The notes under the pieces are model-generated. The model saw only the letters and a list, made by a program, of their open reading frames with translations. It ran no database searches and had not been told where the DNA came from. The position numbers and the translations under genes are program-made. Below are positions 58,479 to 64,000 of a stretch of DNA of 64,000 nt, piece after piece (position 1 is the stretch's first letter; every line of letters begins with the position of its first letter). Location of the stretch: positions 10,021,573-10,085,572 of the forward strand of contig NC_079431.1 in NCBI RefSeq assembly GCF_026213295.1, given 5' to 3'. This DNA comes from Gadus chalcogrammus. Its lineage: Eukaryota > Chordata > Actinopteri > Gadiformes > Gadidae.

Positions 58479-58534
58479 AAACTTAATACCCCGTTGAATT
58501 TGGCTGACGCTGTACAGTGGGGGACACAGCAGTG
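58404..58534. repeat. Near-perfect inverted repeat, 57-bp arms, 17-nt loop
   Basis: 58404-58454 and 58484-58534 are exact reverse complements over 51 bp. The match continues inward to 58460/58478 with one mismatch. The loop itself holds GGCT/AGCC and can extend the stem. The arms carry the THAP-coding segment in opposite orientation, so both strands encode the same residues. The high identity suggests a recent event or gene-conversion between arms. Confidence 0.95.
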
Positions 58535-58587
58535 ACTCTGCAGATGAAATGAAGTACGAGAATCTGGTAGGACCAGGCTAGATTATA

Positions 58588-60959
58588 TCCACACAAAGTC
58601 CAATACTTCCAAGAAGACGAGGGGGTTGAATATGGATTATGGAATTTTACTAGGAACCCATTCTACAGCGGAGCTATCGACAAACTAATTGTAATTGTAA
58701 ATAAAAATGGAGTCGGACAACGCATCGCAAAGGGCAACTGCACATGCAACTTGATCCAGAACACCCTGAAAATGTGAACTAAATTCTTAGTGCTGAAGGT
58801 TATGATGTTGAATCCATTGAAAATCTTCAGCCAATTCTCATGCTCTGCCATTAGAGTTTTGCAGGGTCACATTAATATCGGACAAAGAGATACTGAGGTA
58901 CCAACCTGTTGGTTGTCTCTATTGCCTGCAATTTAGCGAATTTTGGAGTGTGAGCCTGCTCTAAACTGTTATTTTTTGTCATTGGGAAAGAAGGACCGCC
59001 TGACATTATCTGGAAGGTTTTATGCAAAAGTGGTGCTGATATGATGAGGATGATGCGATATTGTCAGAATGTTTCCTATTGCTCATGCACAACGTCATGC
59101 AGGAATTTGACAGCACAATTCAGAATTAGGAAAATTTTATTTGCTACTCTTCTGGATGTTCACGGAGTGATTGGCAGATTGCACATTCAATTCATCTCAG
59201 GCTAAGTTATTATTTATTTAGTTATTTAGCCCATCTGAGGCGATTGCATTGTTAAATCAATGAATTGATTCATGAGATATGTAAAGAAATGTAACAGCCT
59301 CCCCTCAGTCACTTCATCCTGGTGAAGGCCTCGAAAATATATTGGAAATTCAGAACAGATATTCATGCTCTGAACTACAGTGATGTGACACAGGGAACTA
59401 AAGACGTGATCAGCGGTGTGAGTCTGTGTGTCTAGCGATGTATACCTACCCATGAGAGTCAAGCAGCAGCACTTCTCTCTATATTGTCATTGTTTGGTCA
59501 ATACTTCTAAACAAGAGACAAATAAAAAAGTACCATGCCCTAAACAATAATCAAACTAAAATGCCCTCAAACTGGAGACATGGATAATGGACAAAAATTG
59601 CTGTTTAACAGTATTGAAACCTCACCACTAGATGCCACTTCAAGCTGTAATGCACCTTTAATTTCCCTCATCACATGTGCTGTAAAAATGCCTCAACAGC
59701 GCTCCAATAGTGCGCTCCTCTGTTTGGTCATGGTATCAAACCCGGCCCCGTATCAGATTAACGGTTGTGATTCAAAAGTCTATGACACATATTAAGGCTA
59801 TTGAAGGTTTAAACACAAAATATATTTTGACCAGCCACATTAAAGATGGGTTCAGCCTGTGATCGGTATGTATTCCTTCTCAATCAACCTGCTAAAGGAT
59901 TTCAACAAAGTGTTAAGCACTGAAAAGAGACATGTCAACATCTGCTCGGCAGGCTGTCAACCGTGTGACCCCTACAAAGCCGCTTAGGGGGGTACAACCA
60001 GCTTTGTGTCAGGATGGATGGGGAGGGGAAAAGGGTCCCCCACTTGACACCTTACAGCTGCCAGCTTTCACGGATCACTGAAATGACACTAATTCCCAGT
60101 TGCATGCAGAATCATTTGTGGAAGCTAATTTACTTGATGCTAAATAGAGTTTCAGACTTAAGGCGCAGAAAGCGCTGTTTGACTGCTGGCCTTAAATGAG
60201 TCACCTTAGTATCGGCTTATACTCAGTAATGACCAACCCATTACTGTACTTCAGTAGTTAGCATTGCATGAATGCATCCTGATCTTGTGAGTACACATTC
60301 AGGTTCTCTCTGAATCAGTCTGGCCTTGAGCCCGTTAAAAGCCTTTCTCAACATTTCTAAAATGAAATGATCAGTCAGCACAAGGGGGAGGGAGTTCCAA
60401 TAAATGACAAATACACCTTGTAAGTGTGGCCCTTATGTGGAATTGCAATTGCTCCCCAGCCAAGGCATGGCTGCTATTCATTGAGAACATGATGTGAAAC
60501 ACAAACTTGAATAATTGGATGGTCTCCCAAGGCTATGAAGTGAAGCCCTTAGAACACAATACGTGTGGCTGAAGGTTATCCTCACGGGACATTGAAAAGT
60601 TTAAGGCTTATCTGAAAGTCATACATTTGACAGCCATCATTTGAAAGCAGCAGCTGTTGTAGGAAGACAATAGTGGTTGTTGATTTTGCTTTATGTATGT
60701 TATTGAGATGCTTTCCATAATGGCAATCTTTGCCCTATAGTAGTTTCCGATACATTGTTACATTCAACAATGTATGCATAATTTGAAACCAAATAATTGT
60801 AAATGTCTGATCAATATATCAATACATAAAACCACTTGTAACACTGGAATTACTATCCTGAGTGATCATAGTACAGAATTATAATTGTGGTTGCATTTTC
60901 TAAGGCACGTGAAGCACTTAACATAGTTTGTATGTGTTTGGGGCGTATATAACACCTTA
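58588..60959. other. No gene recognised
   Basis: Unique AT-rich DNA. Near 59617-59652 CACTAGATGCCACTTCAAG and TGCACCTTTAA resemble the end of a dispersed TTAA-type repeat without a nearby partner. The segment about 60425-60510 is repeat-free and of balanced composition, a weak candidate for conserved non-coding DNA. Confidence 0.55.
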
Positions 60960-61320
60960 ACCATTACCGGTGTGCAGCATCTAGCGACCCAGCAGCCAGT
61001 ATGCGCCAGAATACTGGCTATCACAGTCTAGAGGCGAGGGATGTTGCAATCTAATTAGACACCAGTGGAGGATTAGGTGGCCAGGTTAGTAGAAGAGCCT
61101 GGGTGGAATTGTGACCAGGATACAAGGGTTAGCACCCCTACTCTTGCAACGAGTGTCCTGGGATCTTGAGTGACAGGCAGTAAGGACCTTGGTGAAACAT
61201 CTCACCTGAAAGACGTTACCCAAGCAGAGGACAGACTCCCCATCTCTGTCTCTCTGGCATTGGGGATATAACATTGGTCTGAGAAATGAGCTCCCCCTAG
61301 TGGCCCTCCAATAGCTAGGT
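60960..61320 (-). mobile_element. L2-like LINE 3' UTR remnant
   Basis: On the minus strand the order of motifs matches the 3' UTR of teleost L2/Maui-like LINEs: a GGGGGAGCTCA block (near 61292), a stretch before GATCCCAGGACACTCGTTG (61140-61165 on the plus strand as complement), AGAGTAGGGGTGCTAACCC, and finally TATTCTGGCGCATACTGG with ATGCTGCACACCGGTAATG. The copy is diverged and has no coding part. The assignment is by recalled motif order. The frame at 61086-61379 across it is not a gene. Confidence 0.6.
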
Positions 61321-61336
61321 TTGGGTTTATGTAGCG

Positions 61337-61883
61337 CAGGGGTCAGCAACCTTTTCAACATGCAGTGCCAGTTTGACATTTTCTCGTTAATGAGTGTGCC
61401 TTAAGCAACAATATATAAAAAATTAAGCTGAATTATGACACAGCGACCAAAAACATTTCCAGAAGAACTGGAATTGTACTATTTCCATATAGTCCACAAT
61501 CATGCATTAACATTTTAATGTTTTTTTGGTTGTTATATTTGCAACATGGGCTTACAAATTCCATGTGAAGGCGATGCATACAGGCCACTTGCAACAATAT
61601 TTTAAATATTTTCTTCTCTGTTACTCACAACGTAGGTTTAAAAACTCTTAATTGATCCCATTTCAGAACACTGCTTTCTGTAACTAATTGAAACATATTT
61701 GCACTGGGAGGAAATACCCAAAACAGAATAAAGGGCAAAAAAAAATCGGTAGTAATGATTATCCTGCCGCATTGTGCTGTGAATTTTTTAAATAATAATA
61801 ATATATTATTTTTTTTCAAGTGTGCCAATGAATATGCTGCCCCATGCCAGTGGTGGCACGCGTGCCTGGGTGGCCAATCCCTG
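61337..61883. mobile_element. Non-autonomous hAT-type element, 547 bp
   Basis: The left end CAGGGGTCAGCAACC is inverted at the right as GGTGGCCAATCCCTG, an imperfect 15-bp TIR. It is flanked by perfect 8-bp duplications ATGTAGCG (61329-61336 and 61884-61891), the hAT hallmark. The interior is AT-rich with no transposase reading; a minus-strand frame (61625-61828) lacks motifs. The right subterminal part repeats GTGGCACGCGTGCC-like sequence. The exact TSD suggests a younger or by chance unmutated insertion compared with the other two hAT-type copies. Confidence 0.9.
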
Positions 61884-61891
61884 ATGTAGCG

Positions 61892-62302
61892 TATGCATGT
61901 TCATAGGTTAATGGGAAAAAACATGTCACAATGAGAGACAGAAAAGATACAGCTACAGATTCATACTAGAGAATAATGTTTGCATTCTGTCTTTTCAGTC
62001 TACCAACACTATAACTGATGGTCTCTATTTTAAGTCTCTTTTTGGCTTGCTTTAGCGGCATAGCTACATTTAATGTACACAACATAATGATGGACAATAT
62101 CTAATAAAAGATAAATGTGAGTTGCAGATCAACTTAGCATGCTTTGATTCAAGAGTGTTGCCTTGATTCCTAGAACAACATTCAAGGTCGTCGCTCCCTT
62201 CTTAAATCCCAATAATGAGTTAGTACATGTTCAACATATTATCCCTTTTCTAATTCCTCAGAGGCCAGCAAGCATCTAGGTCCTTCGTTAGCAAACAGTT
62301 AA
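61892..62302. other. No gene recognised
   Basis: About 410 bp of unique AT-rich DNA after the hAT-type element. Confidence 0.6.
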
Positions 62303-62330
62303 GGTTCACAAATGGTAACATTTGTGAACC
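62303..62330. repeat. Perfect 12-bp hairpin with 4-nt loop
   Basis: GGTTCACAAATG (62303-62314) and CATTTGTGAACC (62319-62330) are exact complements around GTAA. Confidence 0.85.
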
Positions 62331-62365
62331 CATGCCACCCATGCCGAACCCTTGCCACCCATGCC
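62326..62365. repeat. 20-bp tandem duplication next to the hairpin
   Basis: GAACCCATGCCACCCATGCC (62326-62345) is followed directly by a second copy with a single A-to-T change at its seventh base (62346-62365). The first copy overlaps the right arm of the hairpin by five bases. Confidence 0.9.
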
Positions 62366-63663
62366 GCTCTTTCTAAACCAGGTAATTCAGCATCATAATG
62401 TGCTACTGATTATCGTGTTAATTCATTGGTTTTAATTGTGGTCATTCAAAATATTGAAGCACTCGCGGCTCCTCCACACGGCTTGCTAGCTCGCTGAAGG
62501 ATGAGGACACGTGGCTGAAGTTTAATTGGAGAACCGGGTTTTATGACCCCAGAATACAGGCTAATAACGGGGTTGGAAGGGTGCCCAAAACAACCAAAAG
62601 GCTGGTAGCCAAAACTAGCTAGTTAGACAATAATTGGGGGTAACGTTCGGGTTGTCTCTCTACAGGCTCTCTTTTGTCCCCCATCCTTTCCCCTCCAACT
62701 CTCTGTCCCCTTTTCAGCCCCCTCCCCTTTTCTGAACCTGACCTGTCAGGTTCAGGGCAACATCTTCCCCCCATGATATCCTATTGAGTTTCCAATGTTA
62801 GTCCTGCAGGGTAGCTACATATGGCATAAGGCAACATGCCGTTGTGAATTTTGTCTCAGGCAGGATATCTTTCGAACTTTGAAGATGTTTTTCACCAAAA
62901 GCCTCTCAAGAAATGCCACTGTGACATAAAATGGACGCTACACGAAAGGCTTGAATGAGCCTTGAATGATGATAATTCTGAGTGAGTGCAAGAGTTTAAC
63001 AACGCATACATATAATGCAGCCACTGCCCAATGCCCTTCTGTATTTGAGCACTTATTTTGAGGTTTTTATTTCAAGTTACTAATTCACGATTTAAGTTAA
63101 AAAGTTAAGTTAATTGAACCAAGATTTTCTTTATATGAAACACCATATACCCAGTGGATTTGTGAATGAAGATGAAAACTATGTGGAATGTTTGGAGTAT
63201 CTACAAAGGCTTTCCATCACTGGGCTGTGGGGGATTGTATTGAGGTTACTGTGCCTCAGAAGAACAAACAAGTTTGCACAACAAGCTCCCAAATATATGA
63301 GCTACGAGTAATCATATTGACAATATGGTAATGAAACATCTGTATGCTCAACATCCATCACAGTGCCAAATTAAGCCTTTATAGGAGGCCTTTTATCGCT
63401 CTGATGTGATCGTAATGTGTAAAATGGCCCAAAATACTATATTAACTACTAATTCTACTAAATAATATTAAACCTCATCTATCCCATATTAACTCTAACT
63501 CTGTAGTAGTATGTCTTTTCTGATTGTAAGGATTGATTGCTCTCTGTCTCACCTGACCTGTCAGTCATGCCTCTGGTAAATGCCTTAATGGAAATGCAAT
63601 GATAATGTGATTTATGAATGTATTCATAAACCAACTAACTGTATGTGTTCATAAATCGTGAGA

Positions 63664-63666
<3 letters not shown>
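62366..63666. other. No gene recognised; small hairpin at 62732-62755
   Basis: Includes a C/T-rich stretch at about 62650-62730 and the inverted repeat CTGAACCTGA/TCAGGTTCAG around a 4-nt loop (62732-62755). No gene or complete mobile element was identified. Confidence 0.6.
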
Positions 63667-63875
<209 letters not shown>

Positions 63876-64000
63876 GGCTGTTCCACAAAGTCACGCTCAA
63901 TGAGCGAAAATAGCCTGGGACAAAAGAAAACGCACGCAGCACGTGTGTCGTATAATCAAAGATCTGTCACGGCAGACCAAAGAGATAGCGGGCTGCCTGC
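63876..64000. other. Window end; nothing recognised
   Basis: A short unique tail after the GT array. No feature can be supported. Confidence 0.6.

Larger units (their letters stand above)
57264..58582. mobile_element. TIR DNA element with THAP fragment and nested LINE, 1319 bp
   Basis: The left end TCTAGCCTGGCTA and the complement of the right end TCTAGCCTGGTCC share a perfect 10-bp terminus TCTAGCCTGG, followed by divergent sequence. Both sides are bordered by TTATA (57259-57263 and 58583-58587), possibly a 5-bp target duplication. The element contains an L2-like LINE fragment (about 57603-58230) and a THAP-type coding fragment in an inverted repeat (58338-58534). A donor-like CAAGTGAGT (GT at 57582) lies before the LINE and an acceptor-like TTTTCATTGGCAG (AG at 58384-58385) after it. 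THAP fingers occur in P, Kolobok and related transposases; which family this is remains open. Alternative: two separate repeat fragments whose edges happen to match. Confidence 0.6.

Overview
The window looks like non-coding nuclear DNA from a teleost fish. The evidence is long AC/GT, CT/AG and CACT microsatellites, several short terminal-inverted-repeat (TIR) elements with clean target-site duplications (TSDs), L2-like LINE pieces with fish-type 3' ends, a ZBED/hAT-type transposase relic, and no compact gene structure on either strand. I recognise no host protein-coding exon. The species cannot be fixed from sequence alone. All family names below come from motif recognition, because no search was run.

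Layout. 1-6.2 kb: unique sequence, one 361-bp hAT-type element (3045-3405) with 8-bp TSDs, and a (CA)57 array. 6.2-7.2 kb: a (CT)66 array and a decayed hAT transposon whose transposase frame holds two stops. 7.2-21.3 kb: mostly unique AT-rich DNA with a tRNA-like SINE fragment near 8.5 kb and a G-triplet run at 10.07 kb. 21.4-21.8 kb: minus-strand, frameshifted C-terminus of a retroelement-like protein. 25.5-28.9 kb: three successive non-autonomous elements (PIF/Harbinger-like with TTA, hAT-like with 8-bp TSD, and a 1034-bp element with TTAA containing a GC-rich inverted repeat of about 105 bp per arm). 33.6-35.9 kb: overlapping hairpins, a MITE family with CCCAATCC termini and an L2-type (ATT)n tail. 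40.9-46.1 kb: microsatellites, one copy of a dispersed repeat of about 220 bp and an L2-like 3' end. 49.9-53.3 kb: second copy of that repeat, a hairpin beside a 61-bp tandem duplication, a 195-bp TTAA MITE and a (CACT)28 array. 57.3-58.6 kb: the most structured object, a 1319-bp TIR element carrying an inserted L2-like LINE 3' end and a fragment of a THAP zinc-finger coding sequence folded into a near-perfect inverted repeat. 61.0-61.9 kb: L2-like 3' UTR next to a hAT-type element with a perfect 8-bp TSD. 63.7-63.9 kb: a GT array that switches to CA and back.

No operon, CRISPR array, rRNA or intact tRNA is present. The remaining sequence is compatible with an intron or intergenic region. Some of it, with moderately high GC or balanced composition, could be conserved regulatory DNA, but that cannot be judged without alignment. 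I do not see a convincing new biological system. The palindromic THAP element is the best candidate for follow-up.
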